Assembly: GCF_041435435.1 (NCBI RefSeq)
Contig: NZ_CP108494.1
Coordinates: 4,684,501 to 4,748,500, forward strand
Direction of reading: 5' to 3'
DNA: 64,000 bases
Source: Streptomyces sp. NBC_01241
Lineage (GTDB): Bacteria; Actinomycetota; Actinomycetes; Streptomycetales; Streptomycetaceae
The position numbers and the translations under genes were made by a program. Below, in pieces: positions 1 through 8,065 of the stretch (position 1 is the stretch's first letter; each line of letters opens with the position of its first letter). The notes beneath the pieces are model-generated. The model searched no databases. It was given only the letters and a program-made list of their open reading frames with translations, and was not told the DNA's origin.

Positions 1-530
1 CCCTTGCGCGGGCCAGTACTTGGGTCACGTTAGCGCCAGGTCCGGAGGTGAGGGCGGAGCCCACGCGATACGTTTGCGCCGGGACCGGATCATCATGGGA
101 CATACCGCTGCTCGACGGAGCGTCAGGTGGCGGCGAGAGAGCCGGACGGTCCGCCCATTGGCCGCTGACGCGGAGGGATTCGTGGCCGATTTCGACGACG
201 TGGTGAGCGCCGTCGAGGCCGTGACGGCGGCGGAATGCCATCCCGGCCTCCACTCATTCGACGGCATTCCCGAGATCGCACAGCTCGCCATCGAGCAGGA
301 AGCAACGATCGCGACGTCGACGCACCACCGCCAACCGTGTCGTCCGCCTGCCGCCCGCTGCCCGCTGCCCGCCGCCGGGACGTTACCGGGACGGCTCGCG
401 CCGCCCCGGTCGGCTCACCGTTACCTGACGTCGGCGTAGTTGTCGGCGGCCGTCGCGTCGCACCTGGTGTGACCGGCGGGGTCGCACGGCCTGGTGTCGC
501 CGAGCGGTCATACCCGTAAGGTGCGGTTGC
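1..530. other. Left-edge stretch without a convincing gene
   Basis: No reading frame here has a credible start, ribosome site and protein-like composition over its whole length. One short piece on the plus strand, about 180-310, reads like real protein (a GTG, then an acidic and hydrophobic stretch including VADFDDVVSAVEAV), but it runs into low-complexity Pro/Arg sequence and may be a truncated gene end. The rest appears non-coding. Confidence 0.4.
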
Positions 531-1073
531 ATGAACATCGGCTTCCGGCGCCTGGGCGATTCCGACGCTGATGCCCTCATCCGCTTTCTGACCGGAGAGA
601 GGTGGCCCTTCCACGTGATCAGCGAGGTGGACGATGCGACAGCGCGTCAGTGGGCCACCGAGGGTCGCTTTACGGGCGAGGAGAACCGCAGCTTCTGGAT
701 CGTTGCGGACGGGACGCCCGTCGGTCTGGTCCGGCTCATGGAGCTGACCGACGATACGCCCATGTTCGATCTCCGGATCCGGGCCGCGTACCGGGGCAAC
801 GGCATCGGCGCGCAGGCCGTGACGTGGCTGACGCGATACCTGTTCACGGAGTTCCCGGAGGTACGTCGCGTCGAGGGCACTACCCGACAGGACAACATCC
901 CGATGCGGCGCGTCTTCCTGCGCTGCGGCTACGTCAAGGAAGCGCACTACCGCGACGCGTGGCCGGCACACGACGGAACGGTTCACGACACCGTCGGCTA
1001 TGCGATCCTGCGCCGCGACTGGACGGCGGGTACCGTAACGCCTCTCCCGCGGGACGACGATCCGGTCGACTAG
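531..1073 (+). CDS. GNAT-family N-acetyltransferase (RimJ/RimL-like)
   Basis: The 180-residue product has the size and layout of a single-domain GNAT acetyltransferase, which moves an acetyl group from acetyl-CoA to an amine. The acetyl-CoA-binding motif A is visible near residues 84-103 (RIRAAYRGNGIGAQAV), followed by the usual late segment with an Asn and a 'FLRCGY' element near 125-137. The ATG at 531 has an AAGGTG about 8 nt upstream. It stands alone, separated from the sulfur cluster on the opposite strand. Substrate cannot be told: RimJ/RimL-type proteins can modify ribosomal proteins, antibiotics or small amines. No signal peptide or membrane segment is seen. Confidence 0.85.
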   Translation: MNIGFRRLGDSDADALIRFLTGERWPFHVISEVDDATARQWATEGRFTGEENRSFWIVADGTPVGLVRLMELTDDTPMFDLRIRAAYRGNGIGAQAVTWLTRYLFTEFPEVRRVEGTTRQDNIPMRRVFLRCGYVKEAHYRDAWPAHDGTVHDTVGYAILRRDWTAGTVTPLPRDDDPVD

Positions 1074-1151
1074 ACGGTGCGACACCAGGGATGCGTGATC
1101 GACGGCTCGCGCCGTCGTGTCCGGTAGGTGTGCCCGCAATGTTGGCGGTGG

Positions 1152-1324
1152 TCAGGCCAGATCGAGGAAAAGCTTCTCCAGCTCTTCTTCCGACAGGGGG
1201 GCGTCGTCGGCGCTTTCTGCGCGACATCACGCGCGCACCCCGTGGGCGCGCGCGTGCGGGATCAGCGCGCCACGCGGGCCACACCGACGACGAACACGGG
1301 CGCCGCGATGACCAGGGCGGTCAT
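1152..1324 (-). pseudogene. Small frameshifted ORF coupled to the rhodanese gene
   Basis: An ATG at 1324 overlaps the TGA of the upstream rhodanese gene (ATGA arrangement), which suggests translational coupling. It gives a 20-residue hydrophobic peptide (MTALVIAAPVFVVGVARVAR) and stops at 1262. In another frame, a tail ending at 1152 reads SADDAPLSEEELEKLFLDLA, resembling the acidic C-terminal SHOCT-like tail of small membrane proteins. The two halves are two bases out of phase, so I read this as one small membrane protein broken by a frameshift. It could also be two unrelated leftovers. Confidence 0.3.
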
Positions 1325-1905
1325 GACGTGCCTCGCAGTTCCGCGATCACGCTGCGGATGTCGGTGCGCGGTCCGCGGTTGTAGGGGAGCTTGGACAGCA
1401 GGACGCCCATGGCGCAGGAGTTGCTCAGCGCCGCGTACGTCAGGCCGGCGCCGACCGCGGTGCCGATGAGGTGCGAGCCGGGAACGAAGAGGCCCACCAC
1501 TCCGGTCGCAAGGACGATCGAACCGGCGACGAGCCGGACCTGGCGCTCCATGTCCCAGCGATCGGCGCCGCGGTTCGCGGGAGCGCCTGCCATCTCCCAG
1601 GCGTTGATGCCGCCCTCCAGCACACGGAGGTTCGGCAGGCCGGCCTCGGCCAGAGCCTTTTCGGCCTGGGCGGCACGGGTTCCGGAGCGGCAGACCAGGA
1701 TGACGTCCTCGTCGAGGTGGGTCAGCAGTTCGTTCCGGTGCTCGCGCAGGGTGGCGAGAGGCACGTTGCAGGCGCCGGGGATGTGGACCGTGCGGAACTC
1801 GCCGGGCGTGCGCACGTCGAGGATTCGCGGTGCGCGTTCCTCCTGTACGAGGCGGTGCAGGACGGCGGGGGTGATCGAGGAGATCTGGGCGGACTTCTCA
1901 GTCAT
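1321..1905 (-). CDS. Rhodanese-like protein with C-terminal DUF2892 membrane hairpin (YgaP type)
   Basis: The 194-residue protein has a rhodanese domain at about residues 12-115 with an intact active-site loop (CRSGTR), so it can carry a persulfide on cysteine. It is followed by a short membrane region at about 125-170 with two hydrophobic segments (LVAGSIVLATGVVGLFV and a second Gly/Ala-rich one), the DUF2892 layout of YgaP. It is probably anchored in the inner membrane with the rhodanese domain in the cytoplasm. An ATACCC..GGGTAT operator sits 26 nt before the ATG, so it probably belongs to the same sulfide-responsive regulon as the next two genes on this strand. The next small reading frame overlaps its stop codon. 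Confidence 0.88.
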   Translation of the reverse strand: MTEKSAQISSITPAVLHRLVQEERAPRILDVRTPGEFRTVHIPGACNVPLATLREHRNELLTHLDEDVILVCRSGTRAAQAEKALAEAGLPNLRVLEGGINAWEMAGAPANRGADRWDMERQVRLVAGSIVLATGVVGLFVPGSHLIGTAVGAGLTYAALSNSCAMGVLLSKLPYNRGPRTDIRSVIAELRGTS

Positions 1906-1930
1906 GGGAGGCTCCGTTCAAGAGAGTTGG

Positions 1931-1945
1931 ATACCCAGGGGGTAT
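1931..1945. promoter_or_regulatory. CsoR/CstR-type operator upstream of the rhodanese/DUF2892 gene
   Basis: ATACCC-AGG-GGGTAT is a perfect 6-3-6 inverted repeat 26 nt upstream of the start at 1905. CsoR-family repressors (copper-sensing CsoR, persulfide-sensing CstR) bind such C/G-tract palindromes. Because the genes are rhodaneses and a persulfide-dioxygenase-like enzyme, CstR is the likelier regulator; no csoR/cstR gene was recognised in the window. Confidence 0.7.
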
Positions 1946-2028
1946 TCGTCGGAATCGGCTGGGTGACCGTCCCGGTCGGGGGATGACCCCCGCCCGGGAC
2001 GTGCCGGGAGGTCGCGGGAGGAGGGCGG

Positions 2029-3417
2029 TCAGACGCCGGCGGGTTCCGCCGACAGGGCCCAGGCGGCGTAGCCGCCGAGAAGGTCGGAGACGTCCTCGAA
2101 GCCGCGGTGGCGCAGCAGGCTGGCCGCGATCGAGGAGCGGTGGCCGCCCGCGCAGTGCAGGACGAGGGGCCGGTCGGTGGGGATCTCGTCCAGGCGGGTG
2201 GGCAGTTCGCTCAGGGTGATGTGCGTGGCGCCTTCGATGAAGCCGTTCGCGCCGCGCTCTCCGCAGGTGCGTACGTCGACGACGAGCGGGGGGTTCTCTC
2301 CTCGCAGGGCGGTGCGCAGTTGTGCAGCGGTCAGGCGGCTCGCGGGAGCGGCCTCCTCAGCCAGTTCCTTCAGGGCGTCCTCGGGGTTGCGGAGGTAGCC
2401 CATTGCACGGTCGAAGCCGATGCGGGCGAGGCGGGTGACGACTTCCTCCTCCCGGTTCTCCGGAGCCATGACGATCAGCTTGTCGGCCGGGTCGAGGACG
2501 GTGCCGGCCTGTTCGGCGAACCGGCCCTCGGCGGGTACGTTGACCGCCCCGCGCAGGTGACCGTTGGCGAACTCCTGCGGGTCCCGGGCGTCGACCACGA
2601 CCGCCCCCGCCCGCCGCAGCTCGGTGAACTCGGCCAGGGACAGCGGGCGGGGCGCCGCCGCCGAGTCGAACAGGACATGGTCCTTGCGGTTGAGTTCCGC
2701 GTCGAAGGCGAAGTACCCGGGTGCGGCGGACTGGCCGGCGGTGACGAGTGCGACGAAGTCCTCGCGGCTCATCGGCGCGCAGGCGTAGTTGGTGGCGCGC
2801 TGTTCTCCGATGGTGGACTGCTTCTCGGTGGAGAGGTTCTTGCCGCAGGAGGAGCCGGCACCGTGGGCGGGGAAGACCCGGACCGCGTCGGGCAGCGCCA
2901 TCAGCTTGTTCTGGACGCTGTCGTGAAGCATCGCGCCGAGTTCGTCCGCGGTCACGCCCACGGAGGCGAGCAGATCGGGGCGGCCGACGTCGCCGATGAA
3001 CAGCGCGTCGCCGGTCAGCACTCCGTAGGGAACCGTGTCGTCGGCGTGCTCGTACACCAGGACGCTGATCGACTCGGGGGTGTGTCCGGGGGTCTCCATG
3101 ATCTGCAAGGTGACGTCGCCGAGGGAGACGCGTTCGCCGTCGGTGAGCTTGCGGATGGGGTACTCGGTCTCGGCACGGTGGCCGTAGCCGATCCAGGCAC
3201 CGGTGTGGTCGGCCAGCTCCAGGTGGCCGGCGATGAAGTCGGCGTGGAAGTGGGTGTTGATGACGCCCACGACGGTGAAGCCGCGCGCCTGGGCATCGGC
3301 CAGGTACTCCGAGACGTCTCTGCGCGGGTCGACGACCACGGCCCGGCCGGTCGTCTCGTCGGCGATCATGTACGACGCCTGGGAGAGGCAGTCGAGGTAG
3401 TACTGGGTGAAGAACAC
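2029..3417 (-). CDS. Persulfide dioxygenase-like MBL-fold hydrolase fused to two rhodanese domains
   Basis: The 462-residue protein begins with a metallo-beta-lactamase fold of the ETHE1/persulfide dioxygenase kind (about 1-240): HFHADF metal motif near residue 57, a further His in 'ETPGHT' and 'FPAHGAG'. Two rhodanese domains follow (about 260-355 and 365-460). The first has no cysteine at the active loop (MAPENREEE), the second has an intact one (HCAGGHRS), so only the second can hold persulfide. Such fusions oxidise glutathione- or bacillithiol/mycothiol-type persulfide to sulfite and shuttle the sulfur. I chose the GTG at 3417 because GGAGGG lies 6 nt upstream and the fold starts at once (FFTQYYLDCLSQ). 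It follows the single rhodanese gene on the same strand. Confidence 0.87.
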   Translation of the reverse strand: MFFTQYYLDCLSQASYMIADETTGRAVVVDPRRDVSEYLADAQARGFTVVGVINTHFHADFIAGHLELADHTGAWIGYGHRAETEYPIRKLTDGERVSLGDVTLQIMETPGHTPESISVLVYEHADDTVPYGVLTGDALFIGDVGRPDLLASVGVTADELGAMLHDSVQNKLMALPDAVRVFPAHGAGSSCGKNLSTEKQSTIGEQRATNYACAPMSREDFVALVTAGQSAAPGYFAFDAELNRKDHVLFDSAAAPRPLSLAEFTELRRAGAVVVDARDPQEFANGHLRGAVNVPAEGRFAEQAGTVLDPADKLIVMAPENREEEVVTRLARIGFDRAMGYLRNPEDALKELAEEAAPASRLTAAQLRTALRGENPPLVVDVRTCGERGANGFIEGATHITLSELPTRLDEIPTDRPLVLHCAGGHRSSIAASLLRHRGFEDVSDLLGGYAAWALSAEPAGV

Positions 3418-3512
3418 GGCAAACCCTCCGTCGGGGGACGCGCACCCGGCCGGGTGCGGAAAGTTGGTCGAAGGCGCGGTGGCGCCTTCCTGATGGGCCC
3501 GGGGTCCGGGCT

Positions 3513-3836
3513 TCAGACGGCCTCGGTCGCAGCGCCGCGGTCGATGGGGCGACCTGCCCGGGCCCAGGCGGCGGTGCCGCCCGCGACCGAGACGGCGTCC
3601 ACGCCGAGTGCCTGGAGGTGCTCGGCGGCCCGGCCGCTGCGGTTGCCGCTCGCGCAGATCACGTAGACGGTCCGGTCCCTGGGCAAAGCACTCACGACGG
3701 CGTCGAGCGTGGACAGCGGTGCGAGGCGGACGCCGGGCACGTGGCCGGCCCGGTACGCGTCCGGCTCCCGGACGTCGATCACGAACGCGCCGTTCGCGAG
3801 CTCCGCCGCGAAGACGTTCAGATCCACCTCGCGCAT
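3513..3836 (-). CDS. Single-domain rhodanese sulfurtransferase
   Basis: The 107-residue protein is one rhodanese domain of the small PspE/GlpE size, with the substrate loop ICASGNRSGR carrying the catalytic cysteine near residue 65. It has no signal peptide and should act in the cytoplasm as a persulfide carrier. It is first in the minus-strand sulfur run, 95 nt ahead of the MBL-rhodanese fusion, and has an operator-like repeat 20 nt before its ATG, so regulation by sulfane sulfur through a CstR-type repressor is likely. Confidence 0.88.
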   Translation of the reverse strand: MREVDLNVFAAELANGAFVIDVREPDAYRAGHVPGVRLAPLSTLDAVVSALPRDRTVYVICASGNRSGRAAEHLQALGVDAVSVAGGTAAWARAGRPIDRGAATEAV

Positions 3837-3855
3837 GAAGATTCCTCGCTTCCAG

Positions 3856-3871
3856 ATACCCCCCTAGGTAT
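3856..3871. promoter_or_regulatory. CsoR/CstR-type operator proximal to the single rhodanese gene
   Basis: ATACCCCCCTAGGTAT lies 20 nt upstream of the start at 3836. It is an imperfect form of the other three sites (right half AGGTAT instead of GGGTAT), so it may bind more weakly. Confidence 0.55.
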
Positions 3872-3910
3872 GTGTGTCTTCGACCGTAGGTGGGGTCGCG
3901 ACAGGAAGTC

Positions 3911-3965
3911 AAATACCCCCATGGGTATTTCCCGCCACACGCGAAAAATACCCATGGGGGTATAC
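3911..3965. promoter_or_regulatory. Two CsoR/CstR-type operators in mirror-image arrangement
   Basis: Two 16-bp sites, ATACCCCCATGGGTAT (3913-3928) and ATACCCATGGGGGTAT (3948-3963), each contain the ATACCC..GGGTAT core and are exact reverse complements of one another, 35 bp apart start to start. They lie between the minus-strand rhodanese and the plus-strand remnant beginning near 4008, which fits a shared divergent control region able to bind two repressor tetramers. The flanking A/T bases also match, so the DNA could fold as a long hairpin. Confidence 0.7.
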
Positions 3966-4007
3966 TGACCCTGCGAGTGATCGGATCTTGAGAGGGAGGG
4001 CGGGGCG

Positions 4008-4407
4008 ATGGAACAGCGGACGGGCGCGGTCTCGCCCCGCCCTCCTCGGGTGGAGTGCGGCTGGGCCTCCGGGAGAACTGGGCTCAGTTCTCGGCTACGC
4101 GGCCGGAGCTCTCCTCGCGGGCGTCCTCGCCGGCGCACTCGGCCTGCAGGCGACCGTCTACCCCTCGCCGGCGCACTCGGTCTGCAGGCGACCGTCTACC
4201 CCTCGCCGGCGCACTCGGTCTGCAGGCGACCGTCTACCCCTCGCCGGCGCACTCGGTCTGCAGGTGACCGTCCATGCCGCCGCCCGCACCGCGCTGTCCG
4301 GTCTGCTCGCCGCGCGCTGGATCACGGAACGACCGGGCCGCGAGTACGGCCCGGGATCGGCCCCAGAAAAGCAACAAGCCCCCTGCCTGCGGGAAAACCG
4401 CGGGTAG
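4008..4407 (+). pseudogene. Degenerate small membrane-protein reading frame interrupted by a 38-bp repeat
   Basis: A candidate ATG is at 4008, but the protein-like frame is a different one: it contains a hydrophobic stretch (VLGYAAGALLAGVLAGALGL) from about 4099 and resumes after the repeat as VTVHAAARTALSGLLAARW, ending at 4407. Three extra 38-bp units (114 bp) return to the same frame, so the hydrophobic start and the tail are still in phase, joined by 38 residues of repeat-derived sequence. No plausible start exists in that frame. Facing the mirrored operators suggests it was once part of the sulfide regulon. I do not recognise the family. Confidence 0.3.
4128..4265 (+). repeat. 38-bp tandem repeat, three full copies plus a partial fourth
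   Basis: Units start at 4128, 4166, 4204 and 4242, with the core CGCCGGCGCACTCGG and a CTGCAGG site in each; copies two and three are identical and the first differs at one base. The period is not a multiple of three, so each gain or loss of a unit changes the reading frame of anything crossing it. Confidence 0.92.
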
Positions 4408-4426
4408 GGGGCCGGAAGCGGTCGAA

Positions 4427-4930
4427 CTACTTCTTCCTGCCCTGGCGTCTTGCGGGAGATCTCGCCGACCAGGGTTTTCGCAGGTGGGGACGCTGATCGA
4501 CTCCGGGTGAGTAGTCGCTATCGGTCGTCATCGGGTGCCCTTGAGCAACCTCGGACGGCCCCAGACAGCTACCCGTCGGCCTAGGAGCTGATGGGCAACT
4601 CGCGAGCTCGCCGGCGTGCTTGGGCCCGTAGCTCATGGCGGCTTCGCCTGCCTTGCCGGAGGTCATCCGCTTACCGCTGCCCACGCGGCGCAGTTCAAGT
4701 CCGAGCAGGCACCCCAGAGTGAGCCGCAGCGTCGAGCCGGCCGCGTTGCCTCGGTAGTGATAGCGCACCCGCTTGCGCAGGTTCTGGGCACTGGTCCGGT
4801 TCGCCATGTACCGCGGGGCTATTCCGACGTAGAGCAGACGCCCGGCGTCCAGGTCCGGATGGGGTGACTGCTTGAAGTGCCACCCGTATACCCCTGCCGT
4901 CGCCGGAACAGGGGTCGGATCATGGGGCAA
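4427..4930 (-). pseudogene. Broken GIY-YIG nuclease-family gene
   Basis: The minus-strand reading starts in a clear GIY-YIG-type domain: GVYGW at about residues 14-18 and LLYVGIAP at about 33-40, followed by a basic segment with NLRKRVRYHY. In-frame sequence extends upstream of the nominal TTG at 4930 (GGDKPCDPANALPHDP) without a start codon, so the natural N-terminus appears lost. After about residue 95 (GKRMTSGKAGEAAMS) the sequence no longer looks like the family and ends in a Pro/Arg/Lys-rich tail. Both ends thus seem replaced or frameshifted. It sits at the edge of the mobile-element debris. Confidence 0.55.
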
Positions 4931-5000
4931 GGCGTTTGCGGGGTCACAGGGCTTATCGCCCCCGACCGTGTGGTGGCGATACGCCCTGCCGCGCCGCTGG

Positions 5001-5570
5001 CTAACCCATAGTCTTGGCCCCGTCCAGGGACTCGCGGATGATGTCGGCGTGGCCGGCGTGCTGGGCGGTCTCGGCGATGATGTGCATCAGCACCCGGCGG
5101 GCCGACCATCGCGCGCCCGACTCGGACCACGGGGCCTTCGGTAGTGGTTGTGTGGCGTCCAGGTCGGGCAGGGTGACGACCAGTTCGTCGGTTTGACGGG
5201 CTACCTCGGCGTAGTCGGCGAGCACGCCGGTCAGCGTCTCGCTGGGCAGCATCCGGAACTCGTCGGCCCGCCGGGCCCAGTCGGCCTCGGTCATGGTGGT
5301 GAAGTCGGGCATCGCCGACGGGCCGTCCAGGATGAACTGCACCCAGGTCCGCTCGACCGCAGTGACATGTTTGATCAGGCCGCCCAGGCACAGCTGGCTG
5401 GCAGTGGTCCGGCGCCCGGCCTGCTCGTCGGTGAGGTCGCGGGTGGTGAATCGCAGGAAACGTCGATGGTTGGCCAGCGCCTCCAGCAAGTCGGCGCGCT
5501 CGACGGTGGCGGTCGGCTCATGGGCCGGGTCGTGGGTGGCCAGTTCGTTGACAGTCACGGTCTCGCTCAT
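5001..5570 (-). CDS. DinB-family protein (DUF664-like, putative metal-dependent enzyme)
   Basis: The 189-residue protein has the DinB/YfiT four-helix layout with the three expected metal-binding histidine positions: HVTAVE near residue 85, and HIIAETAQHAGH near 160-171. Family members bind a divalent metal and include thiol-dependent (mycothiol or bacillithiol) transferases; which reaction this one performs cannot be read. ATG at 5570 is preceded by AGGCAG. It looks intact and cytoplasmic although its surroundings are decayed. Confidence 0.82.
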   Translation of the reverse strand: MSETVTVNELATHDPAHEPTATVERADLLEALANHRRFLRFTTRDLTDEQAGRRTTASQLCLGGLIKHVTAVERTWVQFILDGPSAMPDFTTMTEADWARRADEFRMLPSETLTGVLADYAEVARQTDELVVTLPDLDATQPLPKAPWSESGARWSARRVLMHIIAETAQHAGHADIIRESLDGAKTMG

Positions 5571-5715
5571 GGTCGCTGCCTTCCGTGGTTTGTGTTCCGC
5601 CGGGCAAGGAGGACGCTAGGGGCCGTAGAGGCCAGATTCTGACCTAATTGACTGGAGAGGTGAGATTTCCATGATTCATTCCCTGCTCGCTCCCCAGACG
5701 CCTTCCAAGGACGCA

Positions 5716-5749
5716 TCAGGCCCGGCCTCCTGAAAGGAGGGGGGCCTGA
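5716..5749 (-). terminator. Hairpin terminator below the tRNA-Pro fragment
   Basis: TCAGGCC (5716-5722) pairs with GGCCTGA (5743-5749), with a second inner stem CCTCC/GGAGG closed by TGAAA. On the minus strand it lies just downstream of the tRNA-Pro fragment, as a tRNA gene's own terminator would. Confidence 0.7.
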
Positions 5750-5764
5750 CCTGGTGTTTCACCT

Positions 5765-5807
5765 GTCGGGGCGGCCGGATTTGAACCCACGACCTCTTCG
5801 TCCCGAA
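5765..5807 (-). other. 3' half of a tRNA-Pro(CGG) gene, probable integration attachment site
   Basis: Read on the minus strand, the sequence begins in an anticodon loop (TTCGGGA, anticodon CGG), then CGAAG, GAGGTC, GTGGGTTCAAATCC and a CGCCCCGA end, that is, the anticodon loop to acceptor end of a tRNA-Pro. The 5' half is missing: the bases before the loop do not pair with CGAAG, and one T-stem pair is broken. A 3' tRNA half beside tyrosine-integrase fragments is the usual trace of an integrative element that uses the tRNA as attB. No second copy of the sequence was found by eye. Confidence 0.6.
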
Positions 5808-5947
5808 GCAACTTGGGCGGGCGCTTGAACTTGGGTTGGTGTGCTTCTCACCTGCGGCGACGGTCCACCGGTGCGCGTGCATGTCCGCCGCTGTTCGGCG
5901 GCGTTGTCACGCAGTCAGACACTCACTGTTGCTGCCCCGATTCCCGC

Positions 5948-6172
5948 TCAATCGGGCATACGGTGGATACGACGGAGTCGATAGGCGCGGATCTCGCCGT
6001 AGAGCACGGATGCCGCAAGTATGAAGAGCACGGTCTCTATGCTCGCTGACCATGGTTCAGGCACCCACCAGTGACCTATGACCGCACAGGCGGCGGAGAT
6101 CGGCACGGCGAGGAAGTAGCTGCGCAGACGCACACGCAGCCGACGCACATCGTGCCGTGGTTCAACTGCCAT
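5948..6172 (-). CDS. Small hypothetical membrane protein
   Basis: The 74-residue product has a basic start (about 1-18, many Arg) and two hydrophobic segments, about 19-35 (SYFLAVPISAACAVIGHWWV) and about 45-60 (TVLFILAASVLYGEIRAY), with an Arg-rich end, so an integral membrane protein with both ends cytoplasmic is expected. AGAGGG lies 6 nt before the ATG at 6172. The codon choice is less GC-rich than the core genes, consistent with acquired DNA. I do not recognise a family. Confidence 0.5.
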   Translation of the reverse strand: MAVEPRHDVRRLRVRLRSYFLAVPISAACAVIGHWWVPEPWSASIETVLFILAASVLYGEIRAYRLRRIHRMPD

Positions 6173-6331
6173 GATGGCCCTCTGTCATCGCGGGGTGATG
6201 CCTGAGTGCAAGCGTATGCTGCCCACCTTTGCCCGGTAGGACAATGCTCCAGCAGGGACTCGGCGTTGGATCACGTATTGGCTCGTTCTTCCAGTTCTTG
6301 CCGGGGATCTTGGGGAGCTGGGCTTTCCTTG

Positions 6332-6696
6332 GTCGCGGACGGGCCTTCGGTGACCAAGCGGCTGATCTTCACCGGGCCGCGCGGGGGCATGTCTGGCGGA
6401 CGTCGCTCAATGAGGAGGCCTGGAAGCGGGCCCTCGCCTCGGCCGGGGTGATCCCCAAGCGGAAGCCTGGCGGGTCTTACGCCGAATCTCGCGAGAACGG
6501 TATGCACGCGCTCCGCCACTTCTACGCCTCGCTGCTCCTGGACGCCGGAGAGAACATCAAGGCCCTCGCCGAGTACCTCGGCCACTCAGACCCTGGCCTG
6601 ACCCTTCGCGTGTACGCGCACCTCATGCCGTCCAGCCAGGAGCGCACCCGCAAGGCCGTGGCCGCCGTCTTTGGCAGCGCAACGCCCGGTGCCTGA
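6332..6696 (+). pseudogene. Tyrosine integrase fragment (C-terminal catalytic part, frameshifted)
   Basis: The reading contains the catalytic half of a phage/plasmid-type tyrosine recombinase: HALRHFYAS (Arg and His), LGHSDPGLTL (His) and RVYAHL (nucleophile Tyr), ending at a TGA at 6696. The preceding segment VTKRLIFTGPRGG is in a different frame and rejoins HVWRTSLNEEAW only if one G is added to the run of five Gs near 6382. Everything upstream of about 6332 (N-terminal arm and core-binding domains) is missing. The catalytic triad itself is intact but the gene cannot make a full integrase. Confidence 0.8.
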
Positions 6697-6988
6697 GACG
6701 GCTCAGGCACTTACGCTCCTGATCAGAAACGGGAGGGTGACTGTGCCTGTTTCTTCGGGAGTCGTTTGGCGGTGACTTCGGGAGTCACTCAAGGAGGTGT
6801 CGGCTTGATCAACGTTAATGACTTTTGATGTCACTCGGCGGCTCGCGTGCCGCAAGCGGCAGATGCACGGGCGAGCCGAGTTACCCCTGCTCCGCCAGCG
6901 CATCCTCCTCCAGTGATCACCACACAGTGCTACCACCGATTACGAGAGCCGTTGGCCTGGACGCACCCGCCGATCGCAGCCCAGGAGA

Positions 6989-7624
6989 TCACTGACACTG
7001 CTTCCAGGCCAGGTGGTACACGGTTTTGGTTTTGATCCCGCCGTCCGTCGAGTCCATCTCCATGAAGCTGGTGGCGCTCGGGCTCGAAGTGCCGCGCTCG
7101 ACCCGCAGTTCAGTGTTGATGTTGAGGTTGCGCTCCTCCCCGCAGGGGGCGAAGACCCGGGCGGCGACGTCCACGGTGTCGGTCGTCTGCCAGTTGCCGT
7201 TGAACCCGCCCTTGAAGTGATGGGTCGAGTTGGTGGTGTGGGCGTTGCCCTGGAAGTGGTAGCTGGCCCGCTGGGTCCCGGACGCACCCGGCGCCAGTGA
7301 CGCGAAGCCGTGGTAGCCGGCGGACACGATCGCGTAGGTGTGGCCACCGGGGACGTGCACGCGCAGGTTGAGCTGACAGTTCTTCTTCCGGTCGGTCGGC
7401 GCCGACCCGGGCCCCACCTGGGCGAGGTAGTTACTGTAGGTGACGGTGAAGGTGGTGTTGTCAGGGGACACGGTCACGGCGGCCGTCCCCGCCGGGCAGC
7501 CGGAACCGTTGACCGCCACGGTGTCGATGACGATCCGGTCCGGCGGCGGGGACGGGTTGCCGCCGAAGGCCGAGCCGAACAATGATGTGGCGACACCAGT
7601 CGCGGCCAGCGCACGGAGCACCAT
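6989..7624 (-). CDS. Secreted DUF4360-like protein
   Basis: The 211-residue product starts at the ATG at 7624, with GAAGGGA upstream, and opens with a short signal peptide (MVLRALAATGVATSLFGSAF). The mature part contains a conserved cysteine pair pattern (SGCPAGTAAVTVSPD, then KNCQL, then PCGEE and a terminal KQC) and a beta-rich composition with SAGYHGFASLAPG, as in DUF4360 proteins, which are small exported proteins of unknown function. The four cysteines in an exported protein probably form disulfides. It lies between two broken integrases and may have come with the element. Confidence 0.75.
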   Translation of the reverse strand: MVLRALAATGVATSLFGSAFGGNPSPPPDRIVIDTVAVNGSGCPAGTAAVTVSPDNTTFTVTYSNYLAQVGPGSAPTDRKKNCQLNLRVHVPGGHTYAIVSAGYHGFASLAPGASGTQRASYHFQGNAHTTNSTHHFKGGFNGNWQTTDTVDVAARVFAPCGEERNLNINTELRVERGTSSPSATSFMEMDSTDGGIKTKTVYHLAWKQCQ

Positions 7625-8065
7625 GGGCTTCCCTTCAATCGTCCACGGATCCAGGGCGGCCGTCGCTTTCCGAGCCCGACCCCCGGATTTCACGTGGGCA
7701 TCGCACCACACGTTGCGTGTCCGCGTGCAGAAGGTGACGCTCCAGTCACTCAAACGGCCTTCAGGGTGGAGACCTCGTTCACCCACGCACGGGACAGAGC
7801 GGCGCGCGAGCTCGGATACACCGGCAGACTCAATCTGCTCTACCGCTACATCACCCAGGGGGCGCGCCGAGGGTGACAAGCCGGTGGCTCTCCACCAAGC
7901 GGTCATGGATGCGCTGGGTAGTGCGCCGCTGTTCGGGAGGAGCATCCAGGTCAGCCCGCAGCATGCCGTCGATCAGCGACTTGTAGGGATCGAGCCGGGA
8001 CTGCTTCCTCCTTATTGCTCGTTGTTGAGCATTCGGATATTTCGCTGGGGGTCACGTTGCCTTGG
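7625..8065. other. Inter-element stretch without a recognisable gene
   Basis: Short plus-strand readings here (for example 7748-7876, ending GRLNLLYRYITQGARRG) look partly protein-like but have no start site or family signal. I see no intact gene, terminator or repeat. Confidence 0.5.

Larger units (their letters stand above)
5571..5947. other. Non-coding stretch holding a hairpin and a tRNA fragment
   Basis: No convincing protein gene. The stretch contains the hairpin at 5716-5749 and the tRNA-Pro 3' half at 5765-5807, both listed separately; nothing else is recognised. Confidence 0.6.

Noticed and set aside
2107..3666. Plus-strand open frame opposite the MBL-rhodanese gene
   Set aside because: No start signal or domain; the opposite strand encodes clear catalytic motifs.
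1931..3965. Copper-resistance operon reading of the CsoR-type sites
   Set aside because: No copper ATPase, chaperone or oxidase gene is nearby; all adjacent genes are sulfur-transfer enzymes, so a CstR-like persulfide regulon fits better.
4128..4265. Possible CRISPR array
   Set aside because: The 38-bp units abut with no unique spacers, and no cas genes are present.
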